This document shows, piece by piece, positions 10,146 through 19,864 of a DNA stretch of 64,000 nucleotides. Source of the stretch: Myxococcales bacterium. Lineage in GTDB: Bacteria; Myxococcota_A; Bradymonadia; UBA7976; UBA1532. Each line of letters starts with the position of its first letter. Position 1 is the first letter of the stretch. The notes beneath the pieces were generated by a model, which searched no databases, was not told where the DNA came from, and worked only from the letters and a program-made list of their open reading frames with translations. The stretch lies in contig JACKDN010000021.1 of NCBI GenBank assembly GCA_020633465.1, forward strand, positions 1-64,000. The letters run 5' to 3'. A program made the translations under genes and the position numbers.

Positions 10146-12179
10146 GTGGCCAGGAAGCCGGCGAAGAAGCCGTTCGGGGAGTTCTCGGTTTCGACGGTGC
10201 TGGAGTGGTACCGCATCGCCCACCTCGGGCGGCTGCTGGAGGATCGCGCCGTCGGCTACATCCGCAAGGCCAAGGGCTGGTCGTACCACGCGCCGTTCGC
10301 CGGCCACGATGGCATCCAGCTGGCCATCGGTCAGGTGTTCCGGGCCGAGCACGACTACCTGTTTCCCTACTACCGCGATCTGCTGACCGTGCTGTCGGCG
10401 GGGCTGACGCCCGAGGAGATCATCCTCAACGGGCTGTCGAAGGCGGGCGACGTGGCGGGCGGTGGGCGCCACATGTCGAACCACTTCGCCAAGCCGGCGA
10501 TGGGCATCCAGAACGTCTCGAGCTGCACCGGCAACCACACGCTGCACGCGGTGGGGGTGGCGCGGGCGATCAAGTACTACGGCGCCGACGGCGTGGCCAT
10601 CAGCAGCCAGGGCGAGGCCAGCACCAGCGAGGGCTACGTCTACGAGGCGCTCAACGGGGCCAGCCGCGAGAAGCTGCCGGTGGTGTTCGTGGTGCAGAAC
10701 AACGGCTTCGGCATCTCGGTGCCGGTGACCGAGCAGTCGGCGAACACGCGCATCAGCGACAACTACACGGGCCTCGCGCACCTGAAGATCTTCAACGTCG
10801 ACGGCACCGACTTCGTCGACTCGGTGGCGGGCATGCAGGCGGCGGTCGCGTACGCGAAGAGCGGCGAGGGGCCGGCGCTGGTGCACGCGCAGTGCGTGCG
10901 CATCGGGGCGCACTCGAACAGCGATCGGCAGGAGCTGTACCGCAGCGAAGAGGAGATCGAGGCCGCCGGCAAGCGCGATCCGGTCACGGCGCTGCGCGCG
11001 GCGCTGCAGAAGGCGGGCGTCGCCGAGGACGAGCTGGCCGAGCTCGAGGCGAAGAACGAGGCCGAGCTCGACGCACAGGCCGAGCGGGCCGAGAACGCGC
11101 CCGATCCCGATCCCGCCACGGTGCTCGACTTCCAGTGGCCCGAGCCCTGGACGCCCGACGAGACCGAAACGCCCGCCGAGGGCGACAAGTGGAAGCTGCG
11201 CGAGGCGATCAACGAGACGCTGCACGCCGAGTTCGAGCACAACCCGGACACCTTCCTCTGGGGCCAGGACGTCGCCAGTAAGGAGAAGGGCGGCGTCTTC
11301 AACGTCACGAAGGGCATGCAGCAGGCCTTCGGGGCCGGGCGGGTGTTCAACGCGCCGATCGCCGAGGACTACATCGTCGGCACCGCCAACGGGCTGTGCC
11401 GCTTCAAGCCCGACATCCGGGTGGTGGTCGAGGCGGCGCAGTTCGCGGACTACGTGTGGCCGGCGATGGAGCAGATCGTCGAGATGTCGCACGAGCACTG
11501 GCGCACGCGGGGGCAGTTCACGCCCAACGTCGTGCTGCGGCTGGCCAGCGGCGGCTACATCGGCGGCGGCCTGTACCACTCGCAGAACGTCGAGGCGATC
11601 ATGGGGCACCTGCCCGGCGTGCGGGTGGTCAGCCCGGCCTTCGCGGACGACGCGGCCGGCCTGCTGCGCACCGCGATCCGCAGCGGCGGCATGACCTTCT
11701 TCCTCGAGCCCAAGTTCCTCTACAACCAGGGCTTCGCGGCCACGCCGCGGTGCGGCGGCGATCACGCGGTGCCCTTCGGCAAGGCGCGGGTGCGCCGCGC
11801 GGGCACCGACGCGACGATCGTCACCTGGGGCACGCCGGTGCACTGGAGCCTGCGCGCCGCGAACAAGGCCGCGAAGGCGGGGCACGAGGTCGAGGTGATC
11901 GACCTGCGCTCGCTTCGACCGTGGGACGTAGCTACAGTGGGGGCGTCGGTGAAGCGCACCGGCAAGCTGATGGTGGTGCACGAAGACCACCTCAATCAGG
12001 GGCTCGGGGCCGAGATCGCCGCGACGGTGGCCCGCGAGTTCTTCGAGTGGCTCGACGCGCCCATCGTGCGGGTCGGGGCCAAGGACGTGCCCGTCGCGTT
12101 CTCGCGGATCCTCGAACGGGCGACCTTGCCGTACGAAGAGGACGTGAGCGAGGCACTGGACGCGCTGCTCGCCTACTGA
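10146..12179 (+). CDS. 2-oxoacid dehydrogenase E1, fused alpha and beta subunits
   Basis: This 677-residue thiamine-diphosphate enzyme fuses E1 alpha (about 1-300) to E1 beta (about 350-677) through an acidic Ala/Glu-rich linker. The alpha half shows GHDGIQLAIG, GGRHMSNH and the TPP motif GEASTSEG with NNGFGIS. The beta half shows WGQDVASKEKGGVFNVTKG, APIAEDYIVGTANG, the E-x-QFADYVWPAMEQ loop and HEDH. This is the arrangement of branched-chain (2-oxoisovalerate) dehydrogenase fusions. No E2 or E3 gene lies nearby, so these must be supplied elsewhere. GTG at 10146 follows GGGAGGGAAGAG. It lies 59 bases after the IDH pair and may share its transcript. Confidence 0.9.
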   Translation: MARKPAKKPFGEFSVSTVLEWYRIAHLGRLLEDRAVGYIRKAKGWSYHAPFAGHDGIQLAIGQVFRAEHDYLFPYYRDLLTVLSAGLTPEEIILNGLSKAGDVAGGGRHMSNHFAKPAMGIQNVSSCTGNHTLHAVGVARAIKYYGADGVAISSQGEASTSEGYVYEALNGASREKLPVVFVVQNNGFGISVPVTEQSANTRISDNYTGLAHLKIFNVDGTDFVDSVAGMQAAVAYAKSGEGPALVHAQCVRIGAHSNSDRQELYRSEEEIEAAGKRDPVTALRAALQKAGVAEDELAELEAKNEAELDAQAERAENAPDPDPATVLDFQWPEPWTPDETETPAEGDKWKLREAINETLHAEFEHNPDTFLWGQDVASKEKGGVFNVTKGMQQAFGAGRVFNAPIAEDYIVGTANGLCRFKPDIRVVVEAAQFADYVWPAMEQIVEMSHEHWRTRGQFTPNVVLRLASGGYIGGGLYHSQNVEAIMGHLPGVRVVSPAFADDAAGLLRTAIRSGGMTFFLEPKFLYNQGFAATPRCGGDHAVPFGKARVRRAGTDATIVTWGTPVHWSLRAANKAAKAGHEVEVIDLRSLRPWDVATVGASVKRTGKLMVVHEDHLNQGLGAEIAATVAREFFEWLDAPIVRVGAKDVPVAFSRILERATLPYEEDVSEALDALLAY

Positions 12180-12235
12180 GGCGGCCCGATCGAGGTTGTC
12201 CCGACACAGAGCGCGCGCGCACGCCGGGAGACCGG

Positions 12236-14620
12236 GTGGAGAGACCTTTGTTGACGAAGCGATTTTTCGCGGGCCTGACCTTGGCCGTCGCCGCCTGGAC
12301 GACGCCGGCGGCCGCGCAGCCGTTCACGCTGGAGACCTCGGCCGAGTGCGACCCGGAGCTGGGGCGCGTCTCGCTGGGCATCGACGCGCAGGGGGCGACG
12401 GGCAGCAGCACGGCCGGTGGGCGCTCGTTCTACGACCCGGTCGACGACGAGCCGGATCAGGAGCTGGTGTCGACGATCTTCGACTCGCACCCCTTCGTCT
12501 GTGTCCAGCGGGCGAACGGCGCGGTGGACGGCGTCTGGTTCGACTCGGGGCGCAACAACATCGACGCCGACGCGCGCCTCGTCGACGACGCCGTCGAGAG
12601 CAACTTCTCGACGCTGGGCCTCGAGGTGAACGCCAACTTCCGGCTGAACTGCACCCGCCTCGAGCAGTGCTACACGTTCACGAACGTCAGCCAGGAGGTG
12701 GTGCAGACGGTCGCCGTCACGCACTACATCGACGGCGACCTGTTCTTCGCCGGCGGCTTCGGCAACGACTTCGGCGCCACCGGCCTCGGCTCGCCGCGCA
12801 CGCTGTGGGAGTTCGACGAGGGCGACAACCCGGACGAGCCGACCACCTTCGTGGGCATGTACGGGCTGAACAACGCCGACCAGTTCCTCAACTCGTGGGA
12901 GATCGGCCGCTTCAGCGAGCAGATGAACCGCATCGAGGACGTCGACGGCGGCTGCCAGGTGCTGCGCAACGACATCAACAACGGCGGCAACAACAGCGAC
13001 CAGGACGGTGATCTGATCACCGACAACGGCTACGACGTGACGCTGGCCATCCGCTGGGATCTGGGGCCGCTCGAGCCCGGGCAGACCAGCGAGGAGCTGT
13101 GCTACGCGGTGCAGTGGGGCGTGGGCCTGCCGTGCTCGGACGAGGATCTCGACGAGATCTGCCTGCCCGACGACAACTGCCCGACCGTGCCCAACCCGGA
13201 TCAGCGGGACGACGACGGCGACAACGTCGGCGACGCCTGCGACAACTGCCCCAAGTTCCCCAACCCGGAGCAGGCCGACCAGGACAACGACGGCAAGGGC
13301 GACGCCTGCGACCGGGTGTACTGCACGCCGGACGGCGGGCCCGAGGTGTGCGACGGGCGGGACAACGACTGCGACGGGTTGATCGATCAGCGCGCCGACG
13401 GGACGCCGGTGGTGGTGCCCGGCCAGTGCGCGACGGGCCTGAGCGGGCAGTGCGGCGTCGGCCGCTGGGAGTGCGTGGGGGGCACCACGCGCTGCGTGCC
13501 CGAGGTGACGCCGGCGGAAGAGGTCTGCGATCTCGAGGACAACGACTGTGACGGCCGCATCGACGAGCGCGTGCGCAACATCTGCGGTACGTGCGGGGGG
13601 CTGCCGCCCGAGACGTGCAACGGCGTCGACGACGACTGCGACGGGCTGCCCGACGAGGGGGATCTGTGCGGCGACGGTCAGGGCTGCCGCGAGGGCGCGT
13701 GCCTGCCGTTCTGCGACGCCAGCGGGCAGTGCCCCGAGGGCACCGACACCTTCTGCGCCGACGGCGTGTGCGTGCCGTGGTGCCTGGTGACGCCCTGCGA
13801 GGCCGGGCTGCGGTGCACCGAGCGCGGGTGTGAGGACGCGTGCCAGGGGATGAGCTGCGGCGCGGGCGAGGTGTGCTTCGACGGCGCGTGCGGCCCGAAC
13901 ACGTGCGAGCACACGGGCTGCCCCGTGGGCCAGCGCTGCACCGCCGACGGGTGCGCGGACGATCCCTGCGACGGCGTCGACTGCGGCGGCGACAGCTTCT
14001 GCCGCGACGGCGACTGCGTGTTCACCTGCGCCGAGGTCAGCTGCCCGGCGGCGTCGGCCTGCATCGATGGCCTGTGCCGCGAGATCGGCTGCGGCCCGGT
14101 GGGGTGTCTCGAGGACGGGCAGGTGTGCGTCGACAACGTGTGCGTCGAGGATCCTTGCGCGGGCGTCGAGTGCGCGTCGGGCCAGGTGTGCGCGCGCGGC
14201 GAGTGCGTGAACGACCCCTGCAACAGCGTCACGTGCCCGCGGTTCCAGCGCTGCGAGCGCATCGCCGGCACCGCGCAGTGCGTGGCCGACTGGCCGGTCC
14301 TACCGCCCGACGGCATGGGCGGCGCGGACGGCATGGGCGGCGCCCCCGGCGCGGGCGGCGAGCCCGGCGCGGGCGGCGAGCCTGGCGCGGGCGGCGCCCC
14401 TGGCATGGGCGGCAGCCCCGGCGCGGGCGGCGAGCCCGGCGCGGGCGGCACCGGCGGCGCCCTGGACATGGGCGTCGGCAACGACGCCGCGGCCGTGCCC
14501 CCCAAGAGCGGCAGCAGCGACGACTGCACGGTGGCGTTCGACGGCGGCCGCTCGACCGGCGGCGCCTGGCTGCTGGGGTTGGTGGTGCTGGGCCTGGGGC
14601 TGCGCCGCCAGCGACGGTAG
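12236..14620 (+). CDS. Exported Cys-rich surface protein with TSP3 and MopE-type repeats, MYXO-CTERM-like end
   Basis: This protein of about 794 residues begins with a signal peptide ending in PAAAQ. A globular N-terminal region (about 25-305) is followed by calcium-binding thrombospondin type 3 repeats (DNCPTVPNPDQ to DGKGDACD, about 312-358). Next come CDxxDNDCDGxxD MopE-type repeats and a run of Cys-rich EGF-like modules to about 690. After a Gly-rich linker of repeated GAGGEP/GMGGAP units, it ends with a Cys, a hydrophobic helix and RRQRR, the tripartite pattern of MYXO-CTERM proteins processed at the surface. GTG 12236 (after GGGAG) and TTG 12251 (after GGAGAG) are both possible starts. 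Adhesion or metal binding is inferred. Confidence 0.85.
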   Translation: MERPLLTKRFFAGLTLAVAAWTTPAAAQPFTLETSAECDPELGRVSLGIDAQGATGSSTAGGRSFYDPVDDEPDQELVSTIFDSHPFVCVQRANGAVDGVWFDSGRNNIDADARLVDDAVESNFSTLGLEVNANFRLNCTRLEQCYTFTNVSQEVVQTVAVTHYIDGDLFFAGGFGNDFGATGLGSPRTLWEFDEGDNPDEPTTFVGMYGLNNADQFLNSWEIGRFSEQMNRIEDVDGGCQVLRNDINNGGNNSDQDGDLITDNGYDVTLAIRWDLGPLEPGQTSEELCYAVQWGVGLPCSDEDLDEICLPDDNCPTVPNPDQRDDDGDNVGDACDNCPKFPNPEQADQDNDGKGDACDRVYCTPDGGPEVCDGRDNDCDGLIDQRADGTPVVVPGQCATGLSGQCGVGRWECVGGTTRCVPEVTPAEEVCDLEDNDCDGRIDERVRNICGTCGGLPPETCNGVDDDCDGLPDEGDLCGDGQGCREGACLPFCDASGQCPEGTDTFCADGVCVPWCLVTPCEAGLRCTERGCEDACQGMSCGAGEVCFDGACGPNTCEHTGCPVGQRCTADGCADDPCDGVDCGGDSFCRDGDCVFTCAEVSCPAASACIDGLCREIGCGPVGCLEDGQVCVDNVCVEDPCAGVECASGQVCARGECVNDPCNSVTCPRFQRCERIAGTAQCVADWPVLPPDGMGGADGMGGAPGAGGEPGAGGEPGAGGAPGMGGSPGAGGEPGAGGTGGALDMGVGNDAAAVPPKSGSSDDCTVAFDGGRSTGGAWLLGLVVLGLGLRRQRR

Positions 14621-14634
14621 GGGGGGTCATCGCC

Positions 14635-14666
<32 letters not shown>

Positions 14667-14670
14667 TTGC

Positions 14671-14812
14671 CCTCCCGAGCCCCCAGCTCGAAGCGGGCTC
14701 GGCGCCCGGGCGGGCGGCAGCCCCCCTCCCTCTACCCCTGACCTCCCGAGCCCCCGGCTCGAAGCGGGCACGGCGCCCGAGCAGGCGCCAGGGCCCTCGC
14801 CCTTCCGCACCC
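14671..14812. repeat. Two diverged copies of a 71-base unit
   Basis: CCTCCCGAGCCCC begins units at 14671 and 14742. The first 45 or so bases match closely, including CTCGAAGCGGG and CGGCGCCCG. The remainders have diverged. Confidence 0.7.
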
Positions 14813-14877
14813 CAGGCCCCAAGGCTGCCCCCACCCCCAGGCGTGCACAGCGGCCCCACCCCGCCCGCACTCGTCCC

Positions 14878-15134
<257 letters not shown>

Positions 15135-15171
15135 GCGCGCTTCGCGCGGGGGGGCGGCGCTGCGCGCCTTC

Positions 15172-15201
15172 GGGCACGGGCACGGGCACGGGCACGGGCA
15201 C
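15172..15201. repeat. Five GGGCAC hexamers
   Basis: Five perfect GGGCAC copies lie 20 bases from the end of the minus-strand gene. The reverse complement (GTGCCC) forms a short array near 14899-14928. Confidence 0.93.
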
Positions 15202-15220
15202 GGGGGGCCCGCGCTCGGGA

Positions 15221-18200
15221 TCAGAGGTTGCAGATCCCCGGCGTCGGCATCGCCTGCACCGCCCAGCCGTCCGCGGTGCGCTCCACCGACTGGCCCGCGG
15301 GGGCGTCCCCGGCGTCCACCGGGGCGGGCATGCCGTCGGGGCCGATCAAGCCGTTGCCGTTCGTCTCGCCGTACAGCACAACGTCCACCGGGACGGTGTC
15401 GGCGCGCAGCATCGCGGCGGGCACGTCGAACAGGGCCACGCCGTCGGCGTCGCCGCCGCTGTTCTGCAGGTCGGGCTGGAAGTCGACGGCCTGGTCGAAG
15501 TCGGGGTTGGCGTTGTCGGCCACCGACATCGGGCCGCCGACCACGACGCAGCCGCCGGGCGGGACGGTGCCGGCCAGCTGCAGGCGGGTCACCGTCCAGT
15601 CGCCGCCGCCCGAGCCCAGGCTGTAGCCGGCGAGATCGATCTCGACGCCGGTGCCGTTGAAGATCTCGACCCACTCCTTGCCGTTGTCGTCGCCGGCGGT
15701 GTCGTACAGCACCTCGGACAGCACCAGGCCCAGGGGCGGGCGGTCGACGATCGTGATCGTCAGATCGACGTCGCCGCCGAGCGTGGCGGTCAGGGTCACC
15801 TCGCCCTGCATCGCGACGGCCTCGACCTGCACCACGGCCGTGCGGCTGCCCTCGGGCACCTCGACGGTGGCCGCGTGGTCGAGCGCGCCCTCCGGATCGC
15901 TGCTGAGGTCGACCTCGGCGCCGCCGGGGCCCGCCGGCGCGTCCAGCGTGACCATCACCTCGGCGGTCTGGCCGGCGAGCACGGTCAGATCGGCCGGGCC
16001 CAGCCCCACCACCCGCCGCGCGGCGGCCGGATCGTAGACCACCACCGCGGCGGTCCGCTCGACACCGTCGAGCTCGGCCGTGACGGTGACCGCCCCGGCG
16101 CCGGCCTGCAGGCCGCGCACCGGCACCGCCACCGAGTCGGCGCCGGCGGGCACGACGACCGTCGCCGGCACGGTCAACGCCGCGGCGTCGCCGCTCGACA
16201 GCGCCACCGTCACGCCGCCCTCACCCGCGCTGCGGTCGAGGTGCACGGTCAGGGGGGGATCCGTGGGGCCGGCCTGGGCGGCGACGGGCGCGAAGGCCTG
16301 CTCGGGCGACAGGCGCGCCAGCGAGGGCGGCACCGCGCCCAGGATCTCGATGTCCGCGGCGCCGCGGGGCTCGAGCTTCGACTTCTGGTTCGCCAGGCGC
16401 AGCACGCCGGTCACGCGCACGCGGTCGCCGACGAAGGGCAGGGGATCGATGCCGTGCAGGAAGCTGCGCACCTCGAGGGTGCCGTCGAGCACGAACGAGG
16501 GCTCCTCGACCCCGCCCGGCCCGGGCGCCGGGTTCAGCGCGGTCACCTCGCCCTCGGTCACCACCAGCACGGCCTCGAGGGCCTCGGCGCGGGCGCCGGT
16601 CAGCTCGGCCGGCGTGCCGGGCGCCGGCGTCGGCACGCCCTCGTCGGGCGCGAGCACCTCGACGGCGTCCACGAAGGACAGCTGGGTCTGGCCGAAGAAG
16701 TCCTGCACCTGCGCCTGCAGGCTGATCAGCTGGCCGGGCTCGAGCGCGGGCACCCCGCTGGGGTTGCCGTTGGGCACGAACGCGAACACGCCGCTGAAGT
16801 CGGCGCCCAGCATCGGATCCTGGTCGCCGGTGGCCACCTGCAGGAAGAAGCTGCGGCCGCCGTCGCCGGGCGGCAACGCGGTGACGACGCCGCTGAGCTG
16901 CACCCGCTGGCCGACGCCGAACTGCCCCTGCTTCACGCCGTAGATGGTGGCCGGGCAGGGCGCCGTGCCGGGGTTCGGATCCTCGGGACACGCGTCGCAG
17001 CCGTCGCCGTGGCCGTCGTCGTCGGCGTCCGCCTGATCGGGATCGAACAGCCCGGGGCACACGTCGCGGTGGTCGGGCACGCCGTCGCCGTCGCCGTCGT
17101 TGGGATCGGGCGGCCGGCAGTCCGAGGTGTTCGGATCGATGGGGCAGGGATCGCAGGCGTCGCCGTCGCCGTCGGCGTCGTGATCGGCCTGGCCGTCGCC
17201 GTCGACCGGCCGCACCGGGTTGAAGACGGTGGGGCAGTTGTCCTGCGCGTCGCCCACGCCGTCGCCGTCGGCGTCGCCGTCGGTCGGGACGCCGTCGAAG
17301 GCGCCCGGGCGCCAGGGCACGCAGGTCGGCTCGTCGGGCGGCGGATCGCAGAAGAACAGGCCGTAGCTGGCGGCGTTGGCCGCCTGCAGCGCGTCGAACG
17401 TGCGTCCCGTCTCGCGCTGCGCGCAGACGCGCTTCGAGACGCCGCAGACGTCCCCCATCTGCTCGCAGCCGGGCGACAGGGTGTCGACCATGCTCGCGTC
17501 GCCGTACAGCACGTCGCGTCCCCGCACCACCAGCATCACGTCGCCGGGGTGGGCGCCGACGACCGCGCCGTAGGGATCGTCCGCGCCGCGGCCGTCGAAG
17601 AGCGCGATGTCGCCGGCCAGGCCGGGGCGCAGGCTGCCGGTCGCCGCGTCGACGCCCATCGCGGCGGCCGACTGGTAGGTCGCCATCGCCCACAGATCCT
17701 GGTTCGAGAAGTAGCCGCCGTAGAGCGCGTTCAGCTCGCTGGCGCACTTCAGCTCGCGCAGCAGGTTGACGCTGCCGCTGAGCGTCCAGTCCGTGCCCAG
17801 CGCGATGCGCACGCCCTGCGCGGCGAGCATCGTCACCGGCGCGGTGTGGCCGTAGAGCGCGATGTTCGTGCGCGGCGACCACACCACCGCGGTGCCGTTG
17901 GCGGCGAGCTCGGCGCCGTCGATCGCCTGCAGCGGGATGCCGTGGATGAACGCGCCGTTCGACTCGGTCACGTCGACGCCGCCCCGCTCCTCGCTGCTGA
18001 GGCAGAGGAACTCGTTGCGCGCCTCGGGATCGATGCCCTCGGCGACGTGGGGCGACCACGCGTTGGCGCCCAGCACGCCGTCGTCGGGCAGATCGCTGTA
18101 GCTGCAGTCGCGCGTGCGGAAGCCGCTGCTGCCCAGCGGGAACACGTCCAACCGCACCGACTCGACGGGCAGCCCCTCCAGATCGGCGCCGCGGTCCAGG

Positions 18201-18927
18201 TTGCGCAGGAAGCCCTCGACCGATCCGGCGCCCGACAGCGAGGTCGTCCCGCCGAGCACCTGGCGCAGCTCGCCCCAGATCATCTCGTCGTCGCTGGCCC
18301 GTCCCTCGTACTCGATCTCGGTGTGGCCGCGCGCGCCGAGGCGCCAGTCGTTGCGGTGCTCGTAGCGCTCGTCGCCCCAGTCGCCGGGCGCGTTGAAGGT
18401 GTAGGTCAGGTGGTCGTGGGCGTTGATCAGGCCCGGCGACACGACGCCCTGGGGGCAGGTGATGGTGGTCGCGTTGGCGGCGGCCGGGTGGTCGGCGCAG
18501 CTGCAGGCCACGCAGGCGATGGCGCCGGCCGCGTCGACCAGCACCTCGCCGCCGTCGAGCGCGCCCTCGGGCGTCAGGATGCGCCCGCGGAAGAGGCGCG
18601 CGTCGCCGCCCGGCTCGACGGCGCAGGCGGCGCCGTCGGCGAGGGGCTCGAGGGGGGTGCACTCGGGCAGGGGCGCCCCGCCGCCGCCGCCCATGCCCGG
18701 CTCGCCGCCGGCCCCGGCTGCCCGCCCATGCCGGGCTGCCCGCCCATGCCGGGCTGCCCGCCCGCGCCGGGCTGCCCGCCCGCGCCAGGCTGCCCGCCCA
18801 TGCCGGGCGCGCCGCCGGCCCCTGGCCCGACGTCGAAGCCGCCGCCGCCGCCGCCTCCGCCGCCGTCGTCGCAGCCGGCGCCGAACAGGCCGAGTCCCAG
18901 GGCGATGAGCAGTGCGATGCGTCTCAT
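15221..18927 (-). CDS. Amidohydrolase-TSP3-lamin-tail lipoprotein, frameshifted in its Gly-rich linker
   Basis: Two minus-strand frames belong to one protein of about 1235 residues. The first (from ATG 18927) gives a lipoprotein signal with lipobox LFGAGC, a run of glycines and GMGGQPG repeats. The second (down to 15221) gives the rest. They join if the CCCC run at 18712-18715 had one more C. Domains in order are an amidohydrolase-like metal hydrolase (NAHDHL, HGIPL, ALGTDWTLSG), thrombospondin type 3 repeats, an OB-like strand region (FGVGQRVQLSGVV), Ig-like repeats and a C-terminal lamin-tail domain (SEVLYDTAG, GKEWVEIFNGTG). As sequenced, translation from the signal peptide stops early. 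Either a sequencing error or a slippage switch could explain this. Confidence 0.85.
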
Positions 18928-18962
18928 GATGTTGGTCCTTGGCCGCTGGCCGGGGTCGGGGG

Positions 18963-19562
18963 TCAGGCGTCTCGCAGGCTCGCCGCGAGGCTCTCGTCGA
19001 GGTCGAAGGAGGCGCCGGTGCGCAAGAAGCGGGTCATCGCGTGGGCCAGCTGGGGCCGCAGCAGCAGCTCGTTGTGGCCGAAGGGCAGCGCCAGGCGCGC
19101 GGTGGCGCCGGGCAGATCCGCCTCGTCGGGGCGCACCAGCAGATCGCGCGTGCCGATCACGACGCCCACCGGCGCGGCGTGCGGCGCGGGCTCGCAGCCG
19201 TAAGCCGTGATCTTGCCGGTCGCGGGCAAGAGCCGCGCCAGGGGCGAGCGGCGCGCGCGGCGTCCGACGCGGCAGCCGCGGTGCGGCGTGGCCACGAACA
19301 CGCGCCGCACCAGGGGCAGGGACGGATCCAGCGCGACGGCGCGGTGCAGCACGAGGCCGCCGAGCGAGTGCGCCACGACGGCGGTGGGGCCGTCGACCGC
19401 CCGCACCCGCGCGACGAGCGCCTCGGCGTGGGTGTCGAGGTCGTCACGGTGGGAAGGATAAACGAAGACGTCCGTTGGATGCCCGAGGCGGCGCAGCCGC
19501 CCGGCCAGCGGCCAGAACAGCGCGCGCGGAGCCAGGAAGCCGTGGACGAGCAGGACCTGCAT
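18963..19562 (-). CDS. Alpha/beta hydrolase (PGAP1/lipase-like)
   Basis: This 199-residue protein is a small alpha/beta hydrolase. It starts MQVLLVHGFL with the oxyanion-hole HGF, has the nucleophile elbow AHSLGGLV, and carries a later aspartate in GTRDLLV and a histidine in FGHNELL that complete a Ser-Asp-His triad. The ATPHRG stretch is common in lipases and PGAP1-like hydrolases. No signal peptide is seen, so it is probably cytoplasmic. The substrate is unknown. It lies 35 bases upstream of the amidohydrolase lipoprotein gene on the same strand and could be co-transcribed with it. Confidence 0.85.
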   Translation of the reverse strand: MQVLLVHGFLAPRALFWPLAGRLRRLGHPTDVFVYPSHRDDLDTHAEALVARVRAVDGPTAVVAHSLGGLVLHRAVALDPSLPLVRRVFVATPHRGCRVGRRARRSPLARLLPATGKITAYGCEPAPHAAPVGVVIGTRDLLVRPDEADLPGATARLALPFGHNELLLRPQLAHAMTRFLRTGASFDLDESLAASLRDA

Positions 19563-19606
19563 CAGGACGATGGACGGCGAGCCGGGGCCCGGTCGCGCCG
19601 GCGCCC

Positions 19607-19638
19607 AAAAAGAAAAAAGCCGGCACGAAGGCCGGCTT
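19607..19638 (-). terminator. Rho-independent terminator of tRNA-Ala
   Basis: On the minus strand AAGCCGGC, a six-base loop and GCCGGCTT form an eight-pair stem. It is followed by TTTTTTCTTTTT and starts directly after the tRNA CCA end. Confidence 0.9.
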
Positions 19639-19714
19639 TGGTGGAGCAGAGGGGGATCGAACCCCTGACCTCTTGACTGCCAGTCAAGTGCTCTCCCAGC
19701 TGAGCTACTGCCCC
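19639..19714 (-). tRNA. tRNA-Ala (GGC)
   Basis: The 76-base cloverleaf has a GGGGCAG/CTGCTCC acceptor stem, anticodon loop CTGGCAG (anticodon GGC), a GTTCGATCC T arm and an encoded CCA end. A strong promoter lies upstream and a terminator downstream. Confidence 0.96.
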
Positions 19715-19760
19715 AGAGAGTCTGGCCCGGCGGGCGGCGAAGCCCCCCGAAGCGAGCGGG

Positions 19761-19789
19761 ACTGTAAGCGAAGCGGTTGGGGGTGTCAA
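19761..19789 (-). promoter_or_regulatory. Predicted tRNA-Ala promoter
   Basis: On the minus strand there is a perfect TTGACA (19789-19784), a 17-base spacer and TACAGT (19766-19761), 46 bases before the tRNA. Confidence 0.8.
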
Positions 19790-19864
19790 ACCGTTTTTTC
19801 GGCCGCGTTGACAGGGGCGCCCGGCCCCCCCACCATCCCCTGAATCGACGGCGTGGAGGCGCGG

